Assembly (NCBI RefSeq): GCF_014652655.1 | Contig: NZ_BMZF01000006.1 | Location: 1 to 64,000, forward strand | Reading direction: 5' to 3' | DNA length: 64,000 nt | From: Paramylibacter ulvae | Lineage (GTDB): Bacteria > Pseudomonadota > Alphaproteobacteria > Rhodobacterales > Rhodobacteraceae | Part shown: in pieces, positions 55,195 to 63,616 of the stretch | How positions within the stretch are numbered: position 1 is the stretch's first letter | How the letters are laid out: every line of letters starts with the position of its first letter | The notes under the pieces: model-generated | The model's database searches: none | Told to the model about the DNA's origin: nothing | The model's input: only the letters and a program-made list of their open reading frames with translations | Program-made: the position numbers and the translations under genes

Positions 55195-57030
55195 ATGCCC
55201 GCTCAACTTCGAAACATTATCCTCATAATTCTTGCACTTGGCCTTCTTGGCTCTGCAATAAGTGGGGCAATATATCTGGGTGATGCTGTTGGTGAAACCG
55301 TGAACAGCAATGCGGTCAAGCTTGCGAATGCCCGCGCAGAAAAAACTGCTATCGAAACTGAACGCGCGGCCAATGAAAGCTTGGCGACGGAATTTTTAAA
55401 AGAAAATCCAGAATATTCTGCATTGGCATCACTTGAAAATGCGAACGTAAATGGGTTTGAAATTCGCACCGCGATTGAAAACGGCAGTGGTGCTAATGTT
55501 GACATGGAATCGTTGCCAAGCCTGTTACGTGGGCAGCTTCCTTCGCAAAGTTTGAGTACCACGTCAAACGCTGAAAAACGCGTTGCTCCGCCGCGCATGT
55601 GCGAGATGCCAGAGGATTATTTCGACAATCTCGAGCGGCCTAACGGCGATGCAAAATTGCCTGGGTATACAGATGAAAATGGCTATGTTCGTAGCTACAA
55701 GCCCCGCCGTGGTTTTTTAAATGAGCGCGAAATTCAGGCTGCTAAGGTTGCTTGGGGATATTTTGAACAATTCACCCAAGAATCTACGGGGCTCGCCAAC
55801 TCGGTTGGTGGATATCCATCGACAACATTATGGGATACCGCATCGTATATCAGTGGATTGGTGGCGGCATATGAGCTTTGCTTGATTGAAAAACCTCAAT
55901 TCGATAAACGAATTATGCGATTGCTGACGACATTTCGTAAGTTGAAATTGTTTCGTAACGAAATGCCGAACAAAGTGTACCATACCAAAACGGCAGCACA
56001 GGTGGATTATAGCAATAAACCTGGCGAAATTGGCTATTCTGCATTGGATATCGGGCGATTTATGGTTTGGATGCGTATCATCCGCAATCGCTATCCGTAT
56101 CTTGCAAATACCATTGATAACATGTTGCTGCGATGGGACTATTCGAACATCATCGATGAAGACGGTGTTATGTTTGGTGCTGCGGTTGATAAAGAAACCA
56201 AAGAAACCATCTATGCCCAAGAAGGGCGGCTGGGATACGAAGAATACGCAGCCAAAGGCTTTGCCCTTTGGGGGTTTAAACCTTATTTCGCGCATCGTGC
56301 TGAACCATATCTCACCACAAATATTTTGGACGTGCGCGTCCCTTATGATGGGCGCGATCCACGTGTTTTTCATTCACAAAACTATGTTGTGACCGAAAGT
56401 TATCTTTTGGATGGGTTGGAGTTAAACTGGGATCTACTCCATGATGACGCGAGCTCAGATACTGTTCACTCGGATGGTTGGCGCGCTGAATTTGCGGATC
56501 GTATTTATCAGGTTCAACATAATCGATTTGAACGTGACGGCTATATGACTGCGCGTTCAGAACACAATGTGAAGGGCCCGCCATATTTCACATATGATAC
56601 CATATATTCGGATGGTTACCCTTGGAATACAGTTACTCCACGGGGCGATTATTCACCTGATCATGCCGCGGTTGCAACCAAGGCTGCATTCGGACTTTGG
56701 GCGCTTTGGGATACCTACTACACCGATATTTTGTATGAGGCGGTGATCGAACTATTTGACCCCGAAAGAGGTTTTTACGAAGGCCTCTATGAGGGGGGAA
56801 CAGGGCACATTGAAATTCAAACTGCAAATAACAACGGGATCTTGTTGGCGTCTTTATTGCACAAAGTTCAAGGTCGCATATTGACGGGCGGGGCTGGCGG
56901 CTCTGAAGTTTGGTACACGCGATTTCGAGATCGAGATGTGCGCATCCGACGAAAACTTCCCGACCCACCACAACAAGCAGATTGGTTACCCGCCTATCGC
57001 CATCCAGCACAAATGGAGGAAACGCAATGA
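55195..57030 (+). CDS. DUF3131-family membrane-anchored protein
   Basis: 611 residues. An N-terminal transmembrane segment (IILIILALGLLGSAISGAIY), a helical stretch rich in Ala/Glu/Lys (about residues 38-65), then a large alpha/alpha-barrel-like domain with the DUF3131 pattern: ERFFLNEREIQAAKVAWGYFE-like region (FLNEREIQAAKVAWGYF), TLWDTASYISGLVAAYEL, KPGEIGYSALDIGRFMVWM, RLGYEEYAAKGFALWG, TYDTIYSDGYPW. The fold is of the glucoamylase-like type, so an action on extracellular sugar polymers is possible, but the activity is unknown. Its stop overlaps the next start. Confidence 0.8.
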   Translation: MPAQLRNIILIILALGLLGSAISGAIYLGDAVGETVNSNAVKLANARAEKTAIETERAANESLATEFLKENPEYSALASLENANVNGFEIRTAIENGSGANVDMESLPSLLRGQLPSQSLSTTSNAEKRVAPPRMCEMPEDYFDNLERPNGDAKLPGYTDENGYVRSYKPRRGFLNEREIQAAKVAWGYFEQFTQESTGLANSVGGYPSTTLWDTASYISGLVAAYELCLIEKPQFDKRIMRLLTTFRKLKLFRNEMPNKVYHTKTAAQVDYSNKPGEIGYSALDIGRFMVWMRIIRNRYPYLANTIDNMLLRWDYSNIIDEDGVMFGAAVDKETKETIYAQEGRLGYEEYAAKGFALWGFKPYFAHRAEPYLTTNILDVRVPYDGRDPRVFHSQNYVVTESYLLDGLELNWDLLHDDASSDTVHSDGWRAEFADRIYQVQHNRFERDGYMTARSEHNVKGPPYFTYDTIYSDGYPWNTVTPRGDYSPDHAAVATKAAFGLWALWDTYYTDILYEAVIELFDPERGFYEGLYEGGTGHIEIQTANNNGILLASLLHKVQGRILTGGAGGSEVWYTRFRDRDVRIRRKLPDPPQQADWLPAYRHPAQMEETQ

Positions 57031-58637
57031 CGTTAAAGCCCCGACTAACATTCTGCATCGCATCAATAATTTTGGGTAGCAGTTTCAATGCCGCGATCGC
57101 GCAAGATGCGACAAACAATGCTTCATTTGAAAGTTCAACTGCGGTTTTGGATACTGCCATTCTCTTTGCTATTGGCGCTCGCGAAGCAGAGCAGGCGATC
57201 CGCGGATCATTTGGATGGCCGACATTTCAAGAGGGATTTGTTGAATCAGTGTATTTTCGATTTGATCCCGATGGTTATGCACGGTTCAGCCCGAGCCCAC
57301 GATTAGACGAAGATGTATTTGAAATTCAATGTGTGCAAAATGGGTCGGCATGTATTGCGCAAAAGAACGGTGTGGAAATTGGGCTCACGCCAGAAGGGCG
57401 CGTACAGATTCGATTTGACGGAATTACCCCAAACGACAATTTCTTTGTATCAGACCGTAAATCTGAATTGCCGCTTCCTCCAACGATTTTAGAGCCATTG
57501 GACACGCGCCTTGAAACTTTGCTTTCATCCAGTAGTGAGCTAGTCATCAAACGAGAATTGGAAGTTTTACAAAGTATTTCACTCGCTGGTTTTTCAGCCG
57601 TAACGACCTATCTTCGATGGGTTGCACAGAAGCAGTCACCACGCGTGTTTCCACGCGGATGGCCCGTTCCAGCACAAGCGGGCCAATCCCATTCTTCTGG
57701 GTTAACGCAACCAAGCGAATGGGAAACCACAACAAACGCCCCGCAAGTGTCAAATACTACGTGGCACATGCAATCGAGAAATCTTTCCCAAAATCAGGGT
57801 TTTTCCAATGCTGGGCCTGTCGGGAAAGGACGCGTAAACTATCAATCAGAACAGTATGGACAATTGCAATCCGAATTTCAGGTAATGAAAGAAGAGCTTG
57901 CAGCTTTGCGCTCTGGCACAAGTGATCAAAATCCTCCAGTGAATGCTAATCAAGGTTGGGCATCACAGGTTGACCATGGCACGGTTTTTGGAAATGAGAT
58001 CCAATCAGTCGGCCAACATAGTGATATTGTCGCGCCAAATTATAATGCACTCCAAAATAGCAATATCGGCTCTGCGCTAGCACCGCACAATAATTTTGCA
58101 GCGCCCTTTAACCAAGGCGAGGGCATGGATTTTCGTCCGAATACAGGTATTCAAAGTCAATTTCCCGCACAGCGGTCCGACGATGCTGTACTTACCCGTG
58201 TTGCGAACTTAGAGGCGAAACTGGAAGCGCTACACCAATTGATAACGCGCCAACACAAATATAGTGGGACGGCATCAAAAGTAGATCAACTACAGCTGTT
58301 GGAAACACCGGAAACGTCAAACAAACAAATTTACACCTCAAGTGGTGATGAACGCATTAAGGTTCTGGAAAATTTGTTGCTGCAACGGCTTGGCCCGACC
58401 AAACCCGTTGCAGATCCAACTCCTGTCATGCTGGAAACCTCCGTTTCACAAGATAGACGGGAACAGGAATTGGTGGAAGAAATGCTGCGCAAGCTCGACT
58501 TTAGCCCTGCGAAGGCCGCTACAACCATTCAAACTCGATCTTCGAATCCCGAAATTGGTGACAGCAGCGAATATGTATCTCTTTCTGACTATCTTAACCG
58601 TGTTTTAAAAAACAACGAGTTGAATACCAATAACTAG
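57027..58637 (+). CDS. Low-complexity Gln/Asn/Ser-rich secreted protein, function unknown
   Basis: 536 residues with a signal peptide (about 1-26, ending NAAIAQ). Residues about 30-200 form a globular region (AIRGSFGWPTFQEGFVESVY, GYARFSPSPR, FDGITPNDNFFVSD). The middle part, about 205-400, is rich in Q, N, S and P (e.g. TQPSEWETTTNAPQVSN). Short heptad-like coils follow (EFQVMKEELAAL, VANLEAKLEALHQLIT). ATG at 57027 overlaps the DUF3131 stop with GGAGGAAA upstream. I recognise no family. It may be a periplasmic scaffold or a protein that couples DUF3131 to the exporter-like unit. Confidence 0.7.
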   Translation: MTLKPRLTFCIASIILGSSFNAAIAQDATNNASFESSTAVLDTAILFAIGAREAEQAIRGSFGWPTFQEGFVESVYFRFDPDGYARFSPSPRLDEDVFEIQCVQNGSACIAQKNGVEIGLTPEGRVQIRFDGITPNDNFFVSDRKSELPLPPTILEPLDTRLETLLSSSSELVIKRELEVLQSISLAGFSAVTTYLRWVAQKQSPRVFPRGWPVPAQAGQSHSSGLTQPSEWETTTNAPQVSNTTWHMQSRNLSQNQGFSNAGPVGKGRVNYQSEQYGQLQSEFQVMKEELAALRSGTSDQNPPVNANQGWASQVDHGTVFGNEIQSVGQHSDIVAPNYNALQNSNIGSALAPHNNFAAPFNQGEGMDFRPNTGIQSQFPAQRSDDAVLTRVANLEAKLEALHQLITRQHKYSGTASKVDQLQLLETPETSNKQIYTSSGDERIKVLENLLLQRLGPTKPVADPTPVMLETSVSQDRREQELVEEMLRKLDFSPAKAATTIQTRSSNPEIGDSSEYVSLSDYLNRVLKNNELNTNN

Positions 58638-58683
58638 ATCGCGACACGCTAACCCAATCTCGAAAATCAGAAAAGTAAACGCC

Positions 58684-60621
58684 ATGCAAATTGAAGATTC
58701 AAATTCACTTATCAGAAGAGCGCCAGAATTAGGCCACGGGTTGCTGCACGCCATCGGGATTGGTAACGGCGAAGTTGAAAAATTGGATGAAACTCCGCCA
58801 AGCTGGGTGCGATTTATCGCAGGGGCGCTTGGCTTTTTTTCTAGTTTATTGTCGTTGGTTTTGCCTGCAATCGTACTTTTGATTATCGACAGGTTAATTC
58901 CCGCCGACAATCATTCATCACTATGGTTATTAGGCGCGCTTGGCGTTGGGATCATCTTGTCGGTTTGTCTGATTGATTTGATGCGCATGCGCGCCCTGGA
59001 AAGTTATGTCACGAATGTACGTGGATTGGTTTTGTATCAGGACAGCTGCTTTGCACTATTTTGGGTATTTTGTATCGCGTTTATTCATCCGATATTGCCA
59101 TTGATTCCCTTGTTTGTCGCGATTTTTTTAGCGATTTTGTGGGCTGTTCGGAAACCGCGGAAAGCTGCGCTTGTTTCACAAACGCGCCAACAAGATTTGG
59201 ACCCAATTATCATTGATACTGTTGGTTTAGGCGCCGCATATATTCAAAAAACAGCGAACGGGGAAATATCGGGCGATCTACAACCAGATTTCCAAACCGT
59301 TGGGCAATCAACATGGTTAAATTTGATTCAATTTCTGTCCGCTTTATTCAGCATCATTGCTGGGGCTTGGTTACATATTGGTGGCGCGTTGTCCCTTGGA
59401 ACCATGGTTGCATTTATTTTCGTGAATCAGACCATTGTTTCGGTTTTTGTGCGAAACTATCAGGTCCAATCATTGCGCGCATCGCGTCCAAATCTGTCTT
59501 TGTTACAGCAAAGCGATACACAGGAGCGGCGTTACAAATCAAAACCCGGTAACAACACAGATGAAATGACTTTGTTATCTCTGGATAAAGTCGAGGACTT
59601 TGGTTTCGCTCCATTTTCCGCGGATCTTTTCCAAGGGCTCTGCTTGGCGATCATTGGTCCATCAGGTTCTGGTAAGTCAGAGTTGTTGCGCGCAATCGCA
59701 ACCGGGCAGTTTTTCGAAGGAAAAATGAGCTACAGAGATCAAAACTGGGGGCGCAATCATGGACGTTTACCGGCGATTAGTTATGCGCCACCAACACCAG
59801 TTGTTCTGAACGGTACGATCGTAGAAAATGTTACATGTTTTGACCCAAAAGCACGGGCGCTCGATGCGATTGAGTTGGTACGCAAGTTAGACCCCTACGA
59901 AGATGTGTTCAAAGAAATTGATTTGTTGAATGAATCCGCGAGCAGTAGTTTTAGTGCACAGGGACAAATTTTGTCTTTGGCACGAGCATTTTATCGAGAC
60001 AAAGAAATCATCATCCTGGATACGCCAGAAACTTATTTAGATAAGGCGTCACGCGCAGCACTGATGTCTCTGATCCTAAAGGCAAAGACAGAAGGAAAGA
60101 TCGTTATACTCTCTACGGATGATGAATATTTGATGTCTGTCGCCGACGAGGTTGCGAAATTGGAGCGCGGTGAAGTTACGGATCGCGGTCCGATGGATGA
60201 AGTGTTGGCACGCTATCATCAACGATGGGTGCGCGTATCGTTTTGTCCTACAAAACGTGATGCGTTTCGACTCTCGTTGTGGTTGGAGGGTCAATTTCCC
60301 GCGTCTATGTCCCAAGATTTGAAGGAACGCGTAAAACAAACGGCACAAGACATGTTGTTTCTAGCCCCACGCGACAAATTTTTAGATGCAGAATCAGAAG
60401 TGTTGATCGACTTGCGAATAAACCAAACAGAGGTTTTTGTCACAATGCACGACAAGGGTGACTTATTGGTAAGTGAACAATTATCAGGAGAGAAGCGCCA
60501 CGAAATTGAACGGGTAGAAGATGCCACAGATGGGTTTGAACAAACCTTGCGCGAAGGGTACCGCCAAATGGCGGCGCGGTTCCATGTGGACCGCATGTCT
60601 CCAGTTCAGGAAGTAGCTTGA
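58684..60621 (+). CDS. ABC exporter-like protein with degenerate ATPase and C-terminal RsbW-like extension
   Basis: 645 residues. Compact exporter-type membrane region (helices roughly 42-70, 78-100, 115-155, 215-265) like type I secretion PrtD proteins, but about 50 residues shorter between helix 2 and 3 and without a peptidase domain. In the ATPase Walker A is intact (GPSGSGKSE). The Q-loop is YAPPTPVVL (no Gln), the signature is FSAQGQ in place of LSGGQ, Walker B reads IIILDTPETYLD (Thr for the catalytic Glu), and the H-loop is STDDEYL (no His). After the ATPase, about 125 residues resemble RsbW: SQDLKERVKQTAQDMLF, then VFVTMHDKGDLL. The gene sits with STAS/RsbW and HlyD genes. Confidence 0.75.
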   Translation: MQIEDSNSLIRRAPELGHGLLHAIGIGNGEVEKLDETPPSWVRFIAGALGFFSSLLSLVLPAIVLLIIDRLIPADNHSSLWLLGALGVGIILSVCLIDLMRMRALESYVTNVRGLVLYQDSCFALFWVFCIAFIHPILPLIPLFVAIFLAILWAVRKPRKAALVSQTRQQDLDPIIIDTVGLGAAYIQKTANGEISGDLQPDFQTVGQSTWLNLIQFLSALFSIIAGAWLHIGGALSLGTMVAFIFVNQTIVSVFVRNYQVQSLRASRPNLSLLQQSDTQERRYKSKPGNNTDEMTLLSLDKVEDFGFAPFSADLFQGLCLAIIGPSGSGKSELLRAIATGQFFEGKMSYRDQNWGRNHGRLPAISYAPPTPVVLNGTIVENVTCFDPKARALDAIELVRKLDPYEDVFKEIDLLNESASSSFSAQGQILSLARAFYRDKEIIILDTPETYLDKASRAALMSLILKAKTEGKIVILSTDDEYLMSVADEVAKLERGEVTDRGPMDEVLARYHQRWVRVSFCPTKRDAFRLSLWLEGQFPASMSQDLKERVKQTAQDMLFLAPRDKFLDAESEVLIDLRINQTEVFVTMHDKGDLLVSEQLSGEKRHEIERVEDATDGFEQTLREGYRQMAARFHVDRMSPVQEVA

Positions 60622-60622
60622 A

Positions 60623-61978
60623 GTGCAGGGTTCAGATGAAATAAATGCAACGCCATTGCAGCGATCATCGCCACCTCCGAGTGAAGTTGAAAAGACGGCA
60701 CAGAGGCGTCTATTGAAAACATCGCTTCGGCGAAGCGCCTTAGCAACAGGACTACTGTTTGTCGGCGGTGCAATTGCGTCTTTCGCGCTGGTTTCAGGCT
60801 TTATCGCATTCAACAAAATTGGCGTGACGCACACAATAAAGCTGCGAGGTGTTATGCAAGCGGTCGATCAATCAACGCCGATCAAACATGATTCTGGCGG
60901 GATGGTGAAAAACCTGTTTGTAACCGATGGTGAGATTGTCACAGAGGGACAGGTATTGTTGTCACTGAACACTGACGATCTCGCGACAACATATGACGAA
61001 GCACGCAAAAAAGTTTCAAAAAACTTGCTGAGATTGAATTGTTTGTCTGCATTAAAATCGCGGCTCGCAAAAATTAAAATTCCCATAGAATTGAAATTTG
61101 CGCTGGGACGATTAAACCAAACAGAAGAGCTGCATCGCGTTGAGCGCGATTGTAATGCTCAACTTGATACACTTAAATTTCAAGCGGCAGGGGACAAAAC
61201 AGCGCTGACGCTTGCGAGCGATTTGTTAAATGTACACGAACGTATGGCCAAAACAGATTTTGAAATGCGGTTGAAAATTTCTGCGCTGAATGACCAGAAA
61301 AATTCGCAAGCTCTTCGCGAATTGACTGGAATGAGCACGCTAAAAACAAATCTGCGCCACTCACTTGAGGCGGCAAAGGCAAATGCAGCACTTGAAAGCT
61401 TGATCCGAGATCAAAAGCAAGATGAGCTCAATCGTGTCAACTTGATCGAAGCCGAACTAGATCGAATTTCAGATGCGTTGATGAAATCGGAAAATGACCT
61501 TTCTCGCATTGAAAACATCCGAGAAAAACGATTTGTTTATGCCAGTACCAGTGGCCGCGTTCAACGACTGCGGGTAAGCGGAGAAGGTGGGCGGATCGCC
61601 GCAGGCGCATATATCATGGAAATCGCACCGCTAACGACGGATTTTGAGGTGTTGGCGACGGTCGGAATCGCAGATTCCTCGGACGTTGTGATTGGCCAGG
61701 ACGTACAAGTTCAGCTGTCTGGCGGTATGCCTAAACCAATTTGGGTGCCTGCCCAAATTGAGGACGTTAATAAAGTTACCTCAAATAAAAGATTGGTCAG
61801 AATCAAGTTGCGCCGAGAAGATTTAAACAAACGAGACTTATTATTGGGTGACCACAGTTTGAACGGACTAGGTGAGCAATCAGAAGCCATCGTTTCACTA
61901 AGCTCAGAAAGCGCAATGCATTCAATCAAGGCAATTATGTTGCGCCATCTAAGGTTTGGGAATGGAACTAGTTTGTAA
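60623..61978 (+). CDS. HlyD-family periplasmic adaptor
   Basis: 451 residues: cytoplasmic N-terminus, one membrane helix (about 38-62), lipoyl half-domains (SGGMVKNLFVTDGEIVTEGQVLLSLN and SGRVQRLRVSGEGGRIAAGAYIMEIAP), a long coiled coil between (about 120-320), and a beta-barrel part (VQVQLSGGMPKPIWVPAQIEDV). It bridges an inner-membrane exporter to the outer membrane in type I systems. GTG start, one base after the ABC stop. No TolC-type outer-membrane gene is nearby. Confidence 0.87.
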   Translation: MQGSDEINATPLQRSSPPPSEVEKTAQRRLLKTSLRRSALATGLLFVGGAIASFALVSGFIAFNKIGVTHTIKLRGVMQAVDQSTPIKHDSGGMVKNLFVTDGEIVTEGQVLLSLNTDDLATTYDEARKKVSKNLLRLNCLSALKSRLAKIKIPIELKFALGRLNQTEELHRVERDCNAQLDTLKFQAAGDKTALTLASDLLNVHERMAKTDFEMRLKISALNDQKNSQALRELTGMSTLKTNLRHSLEAAKANAALESLIRDQKQDELNRVNLIEAELDRISDALMKSENDLSRIENIREKRFVYASTSGRVQRLRVSGEGGRIAAGAYIMEIAPLTTDFEVLATVGIADSSDVVIGQDVQVQLSGGMPKPIWVPAQIEDVNKVTSNKRLVRIKLRREDLNKRDLLLGDHSLNGLGEQSEAIVSLSSESAMHSIKAIMLRHLRFGNGTSL

Positions 61979-62041
61979 CACTTTAATGTTCTGATTTATA
62001 TCTGACTTGTGAAGTTGAGATTGACATGGCAAAGTTTTTCC

Positions 62042-63616
62042 ATGTTCACGATAGAAGATTTCAAACCGCTACATGGTGCCGAAGAAAAACTGTTGGTTGC
62101 GAGTGCGCATGGTGAACGGTTAACGCTTGGCGATGGTGATTTGCCTAGTATGGGTTCCACCGACGTTGGGATTCGTGCTGAACTAATCCGTTATTTGCTG
62201 TTGGGCTCAGATGTAAATGCGCCGCTCCATGCAAAAGGTATTCGCATTCGCGGCGCGAAAATCATCGGGTTGTTGGATTTGCAGGGCTGTGATTGTTCAC
62301 ATGATCTAACCCTGACAAGGTGCAGTTTTGATAAGGCGCCCAATTTTTTGAATGCGCGTATGCGTGGGCTACATTTAAGTGGCTGTTCCACGCCTGGTAT
62401 CATCGCGGATAATGCCATTTTTGCGGGTTCGGTTTATCTGCGCCAAGGGTTTCATTCCACCGCGGAGATATCAATGCCTGGGGTGCGTATCGCAGGGGAC
62501 TTACAAGTTTGTGATGCCAAAATAGAAGACGCTGGGTTCATTTCGTTTTTTGGCGCATCGATCCGTGTAGAGGGATCGGTGTTTTTAGGGGATTACCCAT
62601 TTGACGACACAGAATCCGAACTTCATTCTGATGGTGCGTTGATGTTTTCATCGGCCAAAATTTCAGGAGATTTTTTCTGTAAGAATTGTGCCATCGCGCC
62701 TGACAGCGCAATGAGCACGACGCCGATCTATTTGGATGGAGAAACAATTGGTGAACTGACTGCGCTTTCGTTGGCGCGGGCGGAAATCGGTGGTGTGTTG
62801 TTTTGTAAAAACAATCAAATATCACGTGGTATGTTGAACTTTTCTGGGGCTAGGGTGCGTCGATTAAATGATGATGCCACGGGTGAATCTGCCACATATC
62901 GGGTGCGGTTGGACGGTTTTGAATATCAAGATTTCGCGCAAGAAGCCGATACAAGCGTCAAATCACGATTAGAATGGTTGGAACGTCGCCCAACCCATGT
63001 CGAATTTTCCGCGCAACCTTATGAACAACTGGCGCGCGTTTTGAATTCAATTGGGCATCGCGATGATGCCCAAGATGTGTTGATGCGAAAGGAATTGTTG
63101 CAACGCGCCGCGAACCGACATGCCATTCGACACAGTGGCGTGGGAACATGGCGGTTACCGTTTTTGGCAGCGTCCGATTTTTTTATTCGTTTTCTAATCG
63201 GGTATGGATACCGCCCGATGTTCGCAGTTTTTTGGGGGTTTCTGTTAATAGGGATATTGTCGTTTGTGTTTCAAAAGACATGGGATGCAGGAGACATGGC
63301 GCCAAATGCTGCACCGATATTGATTTCACAAGATTGGATAGATGCGACACGAACCCATCCTGACAATCCAGCACAGTTCTGGTCGTCACCCGATCAGGCA
63401 GGCAAGGATTATGAAACATTTAACGCAATTGCATATGCTGCCGATTTATTGGTTCCCATTGTTAATTTGGGTCAAGAATCTGCATGGGCACCTTCGACAT
63501 CTCGTAGTGATTGGGGCCGCCAAGCGTGGTGGTTGCGTTGGTTTGCAAAGTTCATCGGCTGGGTGATTACCGCATTGGGTGCAGCAGCGGTAACAGGTGT
63601 AATTCGCCGCGATTAA
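62042..63616 (+). CDS. Beta-helix-like repeat protein with C-terminal membrane domain
   Basis: About 524 residues without signal peptide. An N-terminal helical part (MFTIEDFKPLHGAEEKLL), then about 200 residues of short repeats with regular hydrophobic residues (IRGAKIIGLLDLQGC, ARMRGLHLSGC, VRIAGDLQVCDAKI, AKISGDFFCKNCAI, AEIGGVLFCKNNQ), as in a right-handed beta-helix or polymer-forming fold. The C-terminal third has two or three membrane helices (FIRFLIGYGYRPMFAVFWGFLLIG, FAKFIGWVITALGAAAVTGVI). Last gene of the run; function unknown. Its stop overlaps the cobD end by four bases. Confidence 0.75.
   Translation: MFTIEDFKPLHGAEEKLLVASAHGERLTLGDGDLPSMGSTDVGIRAELIRYLLLGSDVNAPLHAKGIRIRGAKIIGLLDLQGCDCSHDLTLTRCSFDKAPNFLNARMRGLHLSGCSTPGIIADNAIFAGSVYLRQGFHSTAEISMPGVRIAGDLQVCDAKIEDAGFISFFGASIRVEGSVFLGDYPFDDTESELHSDGALMFSSAKISGDFFCKNCAIAPDSAMSTTPIYLDGETIGELTALSLARAEIGGVLFCKNNQISRGMLNFSGARVRRLNDDATGESATYRVRLDGFEYQDFAQEADTSVKSRLEWLERRPTHVEFSAQPYEQLARVLNSIGHRDDAQDVLMRKELLQRAANRHAIRHSGVGTWRLPFLAASDFFIRFLIGYGYRPMFAVFWGFLLIGILSFVFQKTWDAGDMAPNAAPILISQDWIDATRTHPDNPAQFWSSPDQAGKDYETFNAIAYAADLLVPIVNLGQESAWAPSTSRSDWGRQAWWLRWFAKFIGWVITALGAAAVTGVIRRD

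Noticed and set aside
56910-57026. Upstream extension of the secreted protein frame
   Set aside because: It is inside DUF3131; the ATG at 57027 has a ribosome site and begins a proper signal peptide.
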